A stretch of 64,000 nt of DNA from Epiperipatus broadwayi (Eukaryota > Onychophora > Udeonychophora > Euonychophora > Peripatidae). Under the pieces are notes generated by a model. That model was not told where the DNA came from and made no database searches. It saw nothing but the letters and a program-made list of their open reading frames with translations. Below are positions 36,431 through 49,935 of the stretch, one piece after another; within the stretch, counting starts at the first letter, position 1, and each line of letters opens with the position of its first letter. The stretch is taken from the NCBI GenBank assembly GCA_028023455.1, contig JAQFVV010000042.1, positions 6,593,922-6,657,921 on the forward strand, read 5' to 3'. The position numbers and the translations under genes are program-made.

Positions 36431-38089
36431 TTGTTTAGTATATATAGAGATAGCAAATTACTACAGTTGTTTAATTTTCAGTAAATTAATTACTTTCCAA
36501 AAAAATTCATACTTTATTTCATGATTACAACATTACCACATTTTTAAAAATTATATAATAATTCTCTATATGTCATATTTAGTCATCAAAATGTAAAAAA
36601 ATTATAAAACATCAAAAAGCTCGTAGAACTGGAACAAATTAGTGTTAAAATCTAATTTCAAAAAGGGGTGTAGAGGTTGCATTCGTTTTGTTTCATCGTT
36701 ATATCTCAGTTAAATAATGAATAAATAGGAGGTGCTTAAATGCTCTTATTAATAATATAAGATATAATTCCTAATGCAAATATATACACACATAACTGCA
36801 CAATAAATTTATTGTAAATATATCCAAACAACACTGATAAATAAAGTAATAATTAAAAGTTGTAAATCAAAAAGATGAATGATATTGAATTGAGTATGAA
36901 ACTGTTTTTTTTTTTTACTTTTTCTCTTCTAGAGAAAGTTTAGTTTGAAATTAAAATATGAAAAACAAATTTTATCAGAATTATGATGTAAAAACCACAT
37001 CTGTGGTTGGTTCTACAGAGTGTGTAACATATTTCCCATAATAATGGATGGTCAATTTTCAATATTCTTTGTTTTCACTTTTAAATGTAAAAGTATCAAA
37101 AAATTAAGCAGAGAAAGAGAAGATCATATTCTTATTTCAATCATTGGTACTTATAACAATGATAAAGTGATTAACAATTTAAATTAAATTCTAAATAGGA
37201 AGTTGCAATGAAATGCAATAAATCATGGCTTTTCTTTTATTGAAATCAGGATAAACGCAAAAAAAAAAGAAACTCATTAGTTTATCATATATGTTCCATT
37301 AACATTGCCTAATTTGCATAATCTCTAAAACTTCAAATACATTTAGTTTCTATTCCACTTTTGGTCCAATCAAAAGTTTTAGTTTTAAAGTCATTCCTAC
37401 TATTATCCAATTCCAATATAAAAATCACACTTTGTATAATCACTAAATTTATATTTTATTGAATCTTAAAAAAAAAAATTATTTCATCATGTTTTAAAAA
37501 ATTGGATTCATTTCTTATTAATAATTCTTTATTACATTATTTTAAATGATATAACTATTTTCTATGGTCATTATTAAGGATGTATTATTCTTTTTATACA
37601 ATATAATTATTTCAAAGAACAATGACATCTGAAAAAAAAAATTAATATTAAATATTACCAACATTATAAATTCATGAAAATACATAAAAAAATATATAAT
37701 TAATTACATATTCAATATTTATAATGTTAATAATACATAATTTCTTTTTCCAAGTTCAGACATATACAAATAAGCATATTATTATAAAAGATATAAAAAA
37801 TCCTTAAGAATAAACAAAATAGTTGAAAAATTGCTTTTATATTTAATTCAGAAAAATTAATATAGAATTTTAAAGAAAAAAAAATTGAATAATATATTAT
37901 TTTTTTATTAACTCATTATTTTTATCTTCATTCTAATAATAAAGAGCTAATATTTTTCACATTTCTATCCCCAAATTATTCCATTTATAAATATATACTT
38001 TTATTGCAGTGCCTGATTAAAGAATAGACTACTTTATTTAATATTATCATAAAATGATTCACTCCTGATAATCTAACACATTTCAAATT

Positions 38090-38520
38090 ATTTTAATTTT
38101 TAAATCTGCTCTTCAACTTTTTAACTCTCTGCATTTTAGTAGTTAATATTTTCCTATCCCAATCATTACAACTATGGCTATTAATAATCCTTTCTACTTT
38201 TAACATAGATAAAAATATCTTTGTCCAATTTTTTTTTTCAAATACTACTACATAATCATCTTTTTGTACACCTTTTCTTTCAAACCACAGAAAAAACTAT
38301 CTTAATTATTCTATACTTTTTGTATCCTTCATGTAAAAATTAAATTATTTCATTTTTTCTATGAATTGCTTAATTTGCTGTCTATATATTCATATCCAAA
38401 GCATATTATCATTTTCCTTGAATTTTCTTTACAATATCAAATACCCTTTTATGAAGACAATATATCCTTCCCATACATTTCCCCTACTCTGGTGACCACT
38501 TCCTAATCAATATCAAAAGA
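38090..38520 (-). mobile_element. LINE C-terminal remnant, minus strand
   Basis: The segment resembles the 29.7-30.0 kb region of the other LINE: the plus strand reads TTTTCCTATCCCAATCATTAC and AATAATCCTTTCTAC, parallel to TTTTATCCCATTCCTTACC and ACAATCCTCCTAACAC there. It is badly decayed and has no usable frame. It probably belongs to the same clade as the 29-31 kb element. Confidence 0.5.
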
Positions 38521-39439
38521 GCAAAATCAAACTGACATTAAACACTTTTTAGCATTTCATCAAATTAATAATAATTTGATGAGTAAACAGTAACTTTCAA
38601 TTGAAACTATAAAGATCAAAAATATTAATCTTCTTTCAAAACTGTCATTGACAAACTAAAGGTAGCAATGAATCTCCAAAATCACAAAAACTCTGCTTAA
38701 AAAGATTGGAACTAAAACTTTAATACCATAGAAATGACAATCCCAAATTTTAAGAACTAGTGGTTCAAATAATACCAGAATAGAATTACAAAAACACATT
38801 CTAATTATTTATAGGAAAACCAATTGATCTACAGAGTTGTCCTGAGGTTGATGGTTTAGTTGGTATGGCTGTATATGCTTTCATAGTGAAAAACAACTAT
38901 TTGTATTTACTGTCTCAAAAAAAAAAAAATTGTATGATTACAATAGAATATTCAACTATAACTTTAATAACAAAATCTTTAATCAATTAAATGATTACAA
39001 AATATCACTAAATAAAATTAAATACAGTCAAACTGCCAAAAAAAAAAAAAATCTATTATAATTCATAATGTTATTTTCTTATACTATGAGCATTATTTAG
39101 CATAGATTTTGTAAAAAACTATCACATTATTATTTTAATAAACATTCTTCTTCACATCACTCAAGACAAATCAATGAAAGTATTCATAGCAATCTATTTA
39201 AAAACAACATTCCAGAAAAACATGCACAAATTTATTAAGGAAAATTCTCCTTCAATAAAATTCATTAGACTTAAAAGAAATCAGTTGATAATTGAAAAAC
39301 AGAATTTAAAACCAAAGCAGATTTTGCACTATATGATGAAATGAAATATAAAACGATTTAAATAAAAGAAAAGTGTTTCTAAATATAATTTTCAAAATTG
39401 ACAGACAGACATTGCTAGTTTCTGGTTTAATGGCTGTAA

Positions 39440-39815
39440 GATTTTGACTATTTATTGGATGTAAGTGAAAAAAGATTGCAAAAATTGGAAGAACTGTCTC
39501 ATATTAAATAGGACTTTCTTGGAGTTTGTGAAATTAGAAGAAAAGATAAAGAGACAATTGATTTAAAAAGTGGACAGGTATTGTACTACAAAGGAACAAA
39601 CATTGAAGACAACAGATGGACAGTTGAAATCTTAAACTGGATTCCAAGAGATTGTAAAAAACATAGAAAAAGACCACATGTGCAATGGATGGATGAAATA
39701 AGGAAATGTATTCAGGTGATATGAAGAAGCTAGAGATCAGAGAATATGGATTGAACTTGGAGAGACCTTCATCCTGCAGTGGAATGATAATGATTGAAAA
39801 TGATGATGATGATTA
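39440..39815 (+). mobile_element. internally deleted RTE copy (both ends, no RT)
   Basis: The first part (about 39460-39610) matches the endonuclease start of the 16.4-kb RTE (CEIRRKDKETIDLKSGQ-like in translation, with a stop replacing a Trp). It then jumps directly at about 39610 to the C-terminal part (DNRWTVEILNWIPRDCK-like) and the 3' end with CCTTCATCCTGCAGTGG and GATGATGATGATT. About 2.5 kb of the element is missing, so it is a non-autonomous deletion derivative, or arose by template jumping. Confidence 0.82.
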
Positions 39816-42800
39816 TCTAAAGATTTATAAGTAGAATGTTCTTTGGAATTAATGTAGTCAAGATTAAAAAATGATAATAATATTTACATCAAGTAATTAA
39901 AAAAAAATACCAAATATTATATAATTTTATTACACAAATATTGGTTAGCAATTAATACTAAATAGCTTGCAAGTTGGATATAATTCTCTGGATGCCTGCA
40001 TTAGCTAATAATATAGAAAACAAATATGGAGTATTTTTATTTTTTGATTCAGATTTGAATCAGAATTATATTAAAATAATTTAATATTACAGTACAGAAG
40101 TGATTTAAGTACAAAAAAATATTAGACTCAAATCAATTTGACAAAAATAATTGCATTAAAATAAATCCCATGAGTTGTCAACAGTAGCAGCTAATCACAC
40201 ACAAGTGTAGTCGCACATAGTATTTTCATAGCTGATAAGAAAATGAAGAATTGAGCCGTTCAACAAATGTGTTAGCCCTCTGCCAGATTTTGTGTGAGAC
40301 TTTTACATACAATCTGTCAGATAAATTAATTTCAATAGTGTTAATGTAATAATTTATTATTATTATTAATCATAGAAGTATTTTATTATTAAACAATAGT
40401 TGTCATCAGACTTAAAGTTGTAATTATTTTAAATTAAACATTATAATTAATTACAAAACATTTTATTGCATTCTAAAAATATGTTGAGTGGTTTAATTAA
40501 TTGTCATTTATTTTTACAGATGGAGATTTATTAATTTTATCTAAACATACAATAATTTAATTGGTTTATTTCAGCCCCTTGGCTAAAAGTTCATAAATAG
40601 GTCTAGAGCTCTCAGTAGAGCTATTTCTCTCTGCTGATTTATTTCTCATAATAAAGAAAAAAAAACATTTTTTTATTACCAGGAAATCAATACAAATTAT
40701 TTGTTACTCTTAACCTGTAACTAATAGAGTAGATTTTATCTGACCTACACTCATGAAGACAGACATATCACGAACGTCAACTGATAATTAGGAAAATAGT
40801 TCACCATAAAACTACTAGATGTACCGAGGAAAAGCCAGCCAAAATTGAATTCAAGTTCACACTAGCCCAGAAATTCATAAGCTTCAAATTTCATTATTTA
40901 TCTTACAAATATTTTATTTATAATAGTTACAAAACGCATTATAAATATGGCTATAGTAAATTTGGAATGATAAAAGAAGGAAAAGCAAAAATTTGGACTT
41001 TCATTTGTGAAATTTTTTTATAGAGTAAACTATGATAAAAGATATTCATTTTCTTTTATTGCTAATTAAATTTATGACACATTTATGATGTGTATTCATT
41101 AAAATAAAATACTAATTAAAATTAAATCTAGATATCAACAATTTTCATTATGAAATAAAAAGCTACAAAATACGCTGGTTAAATAATTTAAGAAAAAAAT
41201 TATTGCACTGCAATTAATTCAAGAATAATAATAATCTATACCCACTTAATTTAATAACTACGAATAAATACCTTAAAAATACTACAAATTCTTAAAGTAT
41301 TTTGTTAAATTTCTCAACATATAAATTTTTTTTAATATTACTTTGAACTTACGTTAATATGAAACATTATAAAACCTTGCCTGAAATAGAATTGACATGT
41401 TCATTTTTGTCAATATTAAATTAAATTTTAACTTAATTTCCAATACATAAGTTACTGTATTAACCATATTATAAATATCAAATGTATAATATAATATTTA
41501 TTGAATAGTTCAACCATGCCATCAAGTAAAATAAATTTTATGCATAATAATAATCAGAATCAATGATCACTTTCAATGTCTTAATCTTTTTGTACTTCAA
41601 AATATTAAAATGTTAAGAGAAAAGACTGCAATCGTTTAATGATTTAACCATTCATCAGGAATACTAATTAGATTAATGAATACATATGAAATGTACCCAT
41701 GAGGTATGATCCGAGTAAATATGTGTTGGAAGAAATCTTTACAAATATCTATAAAGATAGTAAAAATCATAATGTTACCACGTTGAAGATAAATTTTGTG
41801 ATTGTTGTATATTAAAAGTTCGAGAGAAAAAGCTGATATTTTCATATAGTCCACTTATTGTATGCAAAGGAGGAAAAGAGTTATTTGCAATACTGATAAA
41901 AAAGAAATAATAAGTATAAAGTAAATTTAATATGGTAAAATGTTAAAGAATGTTACATAAGTTTATAAAATTCTGCAGATTTTAAACTGTTGTATTTAAA
42001 TTTTTTTTTCTTTGTTGCACAAAAGAACATGAAGAAACTTTATGTAGTGATATTTTATTATTATATTAACATGTGTTGTAATTTTATGTGTGTTAGTGGT
42101 ATAGATTTGACAACTGGTTTGCTCATAAAGTAAAAATTATTAGTGTGGCCATAAGATTGTTTATGAAACTAAAGACATTACTATTAAATATAAAATTTAT
42201 TTATATCTTAAAGGTTATCATAAATGAAAAGGTAAAATTTCTCACAATAAATTGTTAAACTTTGTTCTATTATTATAATTTTGTCTTAATATTTTTCCGT
42301 TGGTAAAGCGGCAATTGCTGAATGATAATAAAAAGGTGACATCCAATTTTAATCAATTTAGGAACATTGAATATATATTATAATATACTATTCTCTGAAA
42401 TGAAATATAATCAATTTATAAGACAACTATACACTTAAACATAATGGTTTTATAATGCCATTTTGTGAAATATTATAATATGTAATTAATTCCCGTTAAT
42501 GATTATTATAGCTGTGGATCACTTTCGAATTGATAACTTTCATGTATTAATTATTAAGATATTCCATGTTGCTTAATTCAGTGTTTACATTTATATGGTA
42601 GATGTTATTAGTATAAGATTTGGTTGTTGCCATGTTAAATGATTATGATGATATGCATATAATATTTGTAATTTATCCATATATCCATGCTATATCACAT
42701 CAGGTATACTTGTTCCCTTACCTTGCATGAGTGCATAAATTATCATGGGTGAATCATGTATGATACCTATAGAGCTTTGAGTGGATTAAGGCTATGTTCT

Positions 42801-45496
42801 CATAATCATGTCCCTAAGGGTGCTCCAAAAATGACACCGGAATTTCAGAACATTTGTAGTCTTGAAATGACCATGGTCTAGGTTGTTGTTCATTTATTTG
42901 CCTTAGCTCAACCCCATTATACCTCTGAATATATTGTGTATTTCACTATATTTCATAATCTTAAGTTTTACCAATTTGATATTGGTAGCAATGGAATTGT
43001 TCCTGAAAAGATAGTAATTAGAAATGTAAACTGTGTTTAACATTAAGCAAACGATGGTAAGAAATAATACCTTGTCAACTATTATTTTATATTAGTAGAT
43101 TATTGTCTAATGTCTTATCTATTCGAGATAATTTCAAGTATACAAGTAATCTTTGTTGTTTACTATTGATAACTAAGTATTTAAAATGCTGATGTTTTCA
43201 CTAGTGTTAGGAAAATAATGATTGAAGTGTAGAACAATAGTAATATTAATTCTCAAAACAATATTGACTGTCTAGTATCCTGAATAAATAAATAAAACAG
43301 AAAGTCAATCATTTTCTTAATATACTGTGGTATAAATTATTATGCTTTATGAATACGTATTATATTATCTTGCCAAATACTGAATATTGCTAGCTTGTTA
43401 ATGATTGGATATACATTTTAGGATTATATTAGCTATAATTATTTTTAAATAAATAAGTTTCATTAAACTATGCTTGATAAAAAAATTATAAAAATGTTAT
43501 AATAGGTTAAAATAAATCTAATTAAAAGAATTCACTACAAGATCACAATGGATTAGAATTATAAACAGATTCAAAGAGATCTTTCTTTAATAATATTTAA
43601 ATATGTAAGTAAATCTTGTTCTATGTAGTTTCTGTCTATAATTTGATCAAGAATATATGTTTTCTTTTGTTGTATAAGATATGAAAATAGTGTAAAAAAA
43701 TGTTTTGAAAATATATTCAGTTATCTGTAGCCTTATTGCTAAACACTATGCATATTGTTATTGCTATCTACCCATTATTATTATTGTTATAATTATCGTA
43801 ATCAGTTAATACAATTGATTTTATTATATGTTAACATATTAAAAATAAGTTTTCCTAAGCTTATATTTAGAGTATACAAAATTTTGCTATTTATTAAACA
43901 AAACATTGTTAATATTATAGTATATATAATATTTTCAAATAATGTCTTAAAGGTAAATATTTAGTTTTGGGGGGAATAACTTTTTTATAAATTATCAGAT
44001 ACCACCATTCACTGAACTTAGTCATATTATTCATTGTGGTCAAATCAAAATTAGTTTATAAATGATTATTATATTCGCCTTATTATTGTTAGGGATTTAT
44101 TGATTCGTAATAAAATTTAAAATTTATTTTTATTATTGTCATTACTAATTCCATTTTTGCATTCTGTATCATTTTTGTTTTGTATATTTGGATAGTAGTA
44201 AAATTCCTCTTGCTGATCCAAATATATCTTTTAAAAGTAGTAATATGTCAAATTATATGAATTCTGAGAAATTGTTATTGATTAATAGTTTTAATTTTGA
44301 TTTTATTATTAATTTTCATTACTTAAGTTATTTGATATGCATTATCTTGATCTCTTATGTTCATTTTTACTGTTTATTTGATTCATTAAAATCTCAAAAA
44401 TTTAAGCTTTCTTCTTTAGTTTTTAAAAGTTAGAACCTATTTTGTTTTAATAGTTAAATTTTTTTTATTTACTTTAATTAATTAAGCTTAAAACCCCTTG
44501 CCTTTATTTCAGTAGTATCTTGCTTTGTCTGGAGAAATATCAGATTAATATTTCAGGATCTCATTCATCATCACCAACATTGCTATCATAGCTCATTTAT
44601 ATTTTATTTTCATCATTATTTCATCTTATTTCACTATCATAATTGATTCATCCTTCATTGATCCCTATTCCATCACAATCTTAACTATTCATTACCCTAA
44701 CACATTTCCTTTCACTTCTCCTCATTCTTAAGTCCATTCATTATTCATTTCCATTAATTAATTATTATTTACTCTTCACAATCCAGTCAATCTTCTACAT
44801 CTTTATTCATTTATCATTCATTCCATAATTTTAATTTCATACTCATCTCATAAATAGATGCCTTCCTGATTATTAACCATCTTGTAGAGTGCAAGTTAAA
44901 TGTTTGTCTTCTAATATCTTGTCTTTAGGTATTGGAAATTAATTTAATAAATATGCTTTGTTTAATAATAGATTTCAAGAGATTTAACATTAGTATAATG
45001 TAAAGTCAGTAGTTCACTGTGGTCTCTCTTACTCATGCTTATGCTAACCAGTGTTTATACCATCGGTTTTGTATTTCACTTCGTTATATGCTTTATGTAT
45101 GAAGGTTACAATATATATATATATTATCATGTGCAAGGGACTTGTGGTAAAATGGTAAATGCTTCAGACTGCCAAGTCTATATTAGTCATATATTTTAAA
45201 TTTAAAAATAAAAGCACTATACTTAATAGATTTGACAAAATTGTTCTTTAAATGCTGAACACCAATGACTTTTTATAACTATCAATAATCAATAAAATTT
45301 AATTATTAAAATGACTAAAATTCTTATAAATTAACTCGTAGTTTCTATAACATTGAATTTTATTTTCAATTTTGTACATATACAATTTCTTTGAATTTAT
45401 TTTATACAAAAGATTTTCAAATAATGTATGAACATAAACAGTTTATAAGTATATTATATAAGATACAGACTTAAATAAAACAAAAAATTAAATTAC
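39816..45496. other. YARS2 intron sequence, no gene seen
   Basis: Upstream part of the 11.1-kb intron. It is AT-rich, with a less AT-rich patch at about 42690-42930 that looks like an old unassigned repeat, and a pol III-like GTGGTAAAATGGTAAATGC phrase at 45145-45165 without a matching box B. The short frames at 41636-41854, 43755-43964 and 44188-44433 show no domain. Confidence 0.55.
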
Positions 45497-45606
45497 CTGG
45501 TAAAACTCAAATATTGATGTTTTGTCAAGATCTAAAAATAATGGAACTCCTTCTGATTTACCAAGTTTATCTCCCGTCAAAGATTTGACCAGTGGAACTG
45601 AAAAAC
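45497..45606 (-). CDS. YARS2: YARS2 internal exon: KLGKS signature loop
   Basis: This 110-bp exon encodes the end of a split codon plus 36 residues. It contains VPLVKSLTGDKLGKSEG, whose KLGKS is the mitochondrial/bacterial TyrRS form of the KMSKS loop that stabilises the transition state of tyrosine activation. It then runs through LDLDKTSIFEFYQ, typical of the segment leading into the anticodon-binding helical domain. Two acceptors are possible. Using AG at 45607-45608 gives a peptide of the usual family length between the catalytic core and VPL. An AG nine bases further in would also stay in frame but would delete three residues. The donor reads gtaattt. Confidence 0.93.
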
Positions 45607-47129
45607 CTTTTAAAAAAATAACTAATAAAAAAAAAAATCAAAGAGTAATAAAATAATTTAAAATTATGATATTTTGAAAAATTAGACCCTTCTCCACACA
45701 GCTTTTATTTTTTGATTTGTCCCTTAAATTCTTATCATGTATTATATTGTTCAAAAAAAGTACACTACATAGTCACTGCTAAAACTTAGACATAGTTATA
45801 GCATATGAAATAAAGAGATGATAGTATGATACTAAGAAGGTAAATAAAAGAAAAAGGAATGTTCTACGATGCCTTTTTAAGAAATGAGGGCTCTATTTAA
45901 TAAAAACTTATCAGGATGTAATAGCAATGAAGATTATAGTGATAGAACAATGGAAGCAATAAAGATGCAGAAACTTATTGTAACCTTCTGGATAGGCACC
46001 TGAAGCCAATTGTGATTAAATAGCACTGTATCAGTAACAGCTGATTATATCTAACTAAAAAAAAAAAAAGAAATAACCTGAAATCAAAAAAAAATTTTTT
46101 TTATTAATGACCTAAAACTATGTTTAAAAGCACTTGCAAATATTATTTGAAAGTTCTGAGATATTTAATATTTTTCTTTAGTGAGTAATTAATGATAGAA
46201 AGGGGAGTGGCTTGTCACAGAAATTATCAGTTTAGTTTAAGCTGATCCAAGTTTGTCTTACTTGTCTACAAGACAATATTGGTATTTGTTTTGGTGATGT
46301 TCTGGTTTATTTGCTTTTAATACTTCAATCCATAGTGTAAATAGTGCAATATGTTCGACTCATCATCATAGAAACTCTCATTTTAGTCAGACTGTTTTGC
46401 GCACGTATGCTTGTGCCATCTTTCAACTTCATTTTTCATTCATATATTTCATTATACTACCAAATATCATGTTTCACAGCAAAATATTTAATTTCCTAAT
46501 CAATAGCTTGGATAACTAGCTTAAACACAATTTAAATAAATCAATGGACCAGTGAATTGTCAAACAGACAAATACACTATCAATTATTTTATTTGCTAAA
46601 TTAATTATTATTTTTTTTTTGTTACTTCAAAAATAGAGAATATTTTATTCTTGGTTCAATTAATTTTTTTTTTTTTTTTAAGACAAAATATATTTTTTTT
46701 CTTTCTTTTTCAAGAGAGAAAAGTTCTTGCATATTTGTAACTAATTATATCAGTTTAATGGGAGGAGTAACCTTTGTTTTAGAGTTGAACTTTTGAATGA
46801 CCTTGGATTGGTGGAAGAATCAAATGCTTGAGTAATAATTTGATATAAAAGGAGGTACTTTTACAATAAGTTGACTTTTCTGATTACAACAATTCTCTCT
46901 TCACCAAAGGGTTTTTATTACTACAATTTTTTTTTTTTACAAATTAGTTCTTCCATAGTTCAAGCTTAAAAGTAAAAATTTCTATTAATTTTCTGGATGA
47001 AAACAGCTCAGAAATTCTACTGAGGAAAATAAAAATTAATATGCAGATATAAACAGCTTTGGAAACAAGGTACATCTTCTCTTTAGTTCTAATTGACTAA
47101 TTTAAATTTAAAATCATCATTTGGGATGC

Positions 47130-47330
47130 ATATGTGTATTTATATTTCAAATTTGCTTTGCCTAACTTTAATTTCTAATATTAAAGAAATAATTGAAACG
47201 CATATTTATGTTTCAAATCTACTTAGTCTAAATTCTATCTCTAATATTAAGGAAGCAATTGAAATGTGTGTCTATATTATAAGTTTGATTTGCCTAGATT
47301 TAATTTCTAACATTAAAAAAATAATTGTAA
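47130..47330 (+). repeat. 66-bp minisatellite, three units, open as a 22-residue repeat
   Basis: Three units with exact 66-bp spacing (anchors at 47145, 47211 and 47277) lie within an open frame of 123 codons (47093-47464). The frame reads units ending in SNIKEIIE, SNIKEAIE and SNIKKIIV. As the unit is a multiple of three, frame is kept automatically. I see no domain, splice context or similarity to suggest a real protein. Confidence 0.8.
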
Positions 47331-49559
47331 TGTATGAATTTTACTGCTATTATGCTGGAAAATTTGTGCTGAACTTTATCATAAAACACTTCAAAGACTC
47401 TTTGTTGATAATTTTTACTGGCTATAAAGGAATAAAGTTTAAATGGAAGGGTGTGTGCAGATAAGCTATTATAATCTGCTTATTATTGTTATTGATACAA
47501 ATTTATATCCAACTATTTGCATCTCTAGAAATAAGAAATGGAGTACATGACACATAATTAATGAATTATTAACTTATCTCTGAATGTACTTATAACTGAA
47601 CAAGTGGGATAGCATGAAAACTAGATGTTGATATTTGCATTTTATTATTACTCCTCGTTTACAATTGATTTTTTTATTATTAAAGTATATTATCAATAAA
47701 TTTATGTAGATTTAAATGGATTCTATGAACTAAGTAGTTATTGCCTAAGGAATGACTCTTGAAAATTTAGAACAAATGCCTTAACAAGTGTAATGAATTA
47801 AATAATGAATTATTACTCAATTTATGCAGTATTAAATATTTATCTGCCAGCATGAAGTTTCATATGTGATATTGCCAGCAGATTCATTAGCTGTCGCTAA
47901 GAACTTTGAAATGCTCTCCAATAGAATCCAATTAATATCATTTGTCTCCCTGCAGAAAATTGTTATGTGTTCATCCATAGTTATTGTTATACAAGTGATC
48001 ATCATCATTTTCATACATGACCAAGATGTGTCATCTACAGACTGTAAATGAACTTTCATGTTCCAGCTTAAAAAAAAGCTTTCATGAGTATTATTATTAT
48101 TTTTGTTAGCATTTGATAGATAGGTAGACTAATTATTTGTCTTATATTTTTTTATTATTTCTCTCTTCAAGAACGTTTCGGAAAAGTATAATATGGAGAA
48201 ATATTATACTGGGTAATTAGTTATTATTTTAATATAGTTTTTATTGTATACTTGTATTACTATATGCAATGTTGGCAATAGAAGTATCTGTTTGCTATGA
48301 GGGAGCTAACAGCTCGTTTTGGAGAAGGGGCAATTGCATAAAATTTATTGTTTTATCCTTGCGTTTTCAAGAAGTTATGAGGTTCATTTCTCAATAATTA
48401 TTTTGTTCCAAATTTAAAGATTTGTTGTTTGTCCCAAACCAGACTTTTTATTTCAATTTATGGGCTAATGTCAAATACACTAAAGAGTTATTTCGTCTTT
48501 GCTTCATTAGAAATAATGAGGATTATTTAGTAATAATTATTATATTTCTAAGTTAAAATATTATACTTCGTCAGAAATGAGAGATTTATTCATTATTTCT
48601 TTTATAATTTATTAATTAATGTTGTTACAGTATTTCCTTATCAAATGTGATTTGAAATTACTTTATGCATTATTATGCTTGTATACCTGTCTGTTATTTA
48701 ATCCAGTTACATAATTGTTGAGTTGAAAGTAGAAATAGCTTAATTTCCATCAGTTTTGGATGATGAAATGTGCCTAAAAAAAGGATTAAGGATTTATTTA
48801 AGAGTGAATTTTTTTTTTAATGCTTAGATTGAAATGTATTTAGTGGCTGTGCAGAAAAAAATTATTTACATTATATATTGTATTGTCAGGGATTGAGAGA
48901 GCTCTCCCTTAGTTTGTTAAAATATTTGTCAAGAGTGGATTATATTTTCCAGATTAAGCAATTGCGTATTTTATGATAATTATAGTAAGTGAAGTAAAGT
49001 AGTGTATTTCTCTTGTTTTCAGTGATGAGATGATTAGAGTTAAAAAAGTCCTCTTATCTCTCATGTATTCAGGTAGAATGCTTTTCCATCATTTATTCAT
49101 AGCCAAGTGTAAGATTGTTTGCTGATAAGAAAATGAAATAAAGGTAGAATTGATTTTTCTCACAGAACAGCTGAAGTAGAATTAGTGTTAAAGCTTGGTT
49201 GGCCATGGCATCATCCGTATTATGACATTATATTTCTTGATTTCATAAGTAAACCAATTGGATTTAGCTATGTTAATTATTTTATAACAGGTAGCATAAT
49301 TCAGACGCAAGCATAAAATATTATTAATTTGGAAGGTATGGAGAAAATCCATCATTGATTTGTGATTCTTTAATCATTGTTTCAAATCAGATCATATTAA
49401 TTATTTTAGGTTTATACCATCAACTCTCATGTTTCATCTTCATTTTGAATGAGCAAGCAAAAGAAAAGAAAGTGTAGCCATTTAATAGAATTATTCATTT
49501 GATTTATGAAAAATAGCTTGACCTTTTACTCATAGATTTAAACCCTCTCGTGTTATTTT

Positions 49560-49935
49560 GATGTGCATTTGAAGTAAAAATGCCAAGAATTTTGTTTCAT
49601 ATTTTACTATTTTAGTGCCGGTGTTTAAATAAAGTTTTCTTTTTCATAAGCATATCAGAATTGATTGATAACATATGTATATTTGAGGTAAAATACCAAG
49701 AAGTTAATTTTATACTTAGTTATCTCTCAGTGTAGTGTTTGTAATGCTTCTATTTATAGGCTTATCAGAATTGACTGATAGCTTGCATATATTTTGTAAG
49801 TAAAATATCAAGAAGTTTAGTTTCACGTTTTATTATTTTAGTGATAGTATTATAATGTTTCTTTTCATAAGCTTATCAAAATGGACTGATATCTGGCATA
49901 TGTTGAAATAAAATACCAGAAAGTTTTTTTTAATG
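49560..49935 (+). repeat. minisatellite, about 110-bp period, 3.3 units
   Basis: Diverged units start near 49572, 49685, 49797 and 49905 with AAGTAAAAATGCCAAGAA, GAGGTAAAATACCAAGAAG, AAGTAAAATATCAAGAAG and GAAATAAAATACCAGAAAG. In between, the phrases CTTATCAGAATTGACTGATA and CATATTTTACT recur. The array is non-coding in all frames. Confidence 0.8.

Larger units (their letters stand above)
35090..36810. repeat. diverged local duplication in the 34.4-45.5 kb intron
   Basis: Blocks at 35100-35200 and 35450-35480 recur at 36515-36600 and 36640-36665 (shared TTTATTTCATGAT, AATTCTCTAT, AAATGTAAAAAAA, CAAATTAGTG, AAATCTAATTT). A block at 36105-36165 recurs at 36728-36790 (shared CTTAAATGCTCTTATT, CCTAATGCAAATATA). 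An imperfect inverted repeat with GAATTGTG also stands at 35970-36075. Identity is moderate, so the duplication is old. Confidence 0.55.

Noticed and set aside
42690-42930. Less AT-rich patch as an exon
   Set aside because: No frame is open on either strand over the patch with splice borders, and no known protein pattern is seen; an old repeat is more likely.
47832-48059. Overlapping open frames on both strands near 47.83-48.06 kb
   Set aside because: The two frames mirror each other, no family similarity is visible, and no neighbouring exon was found.
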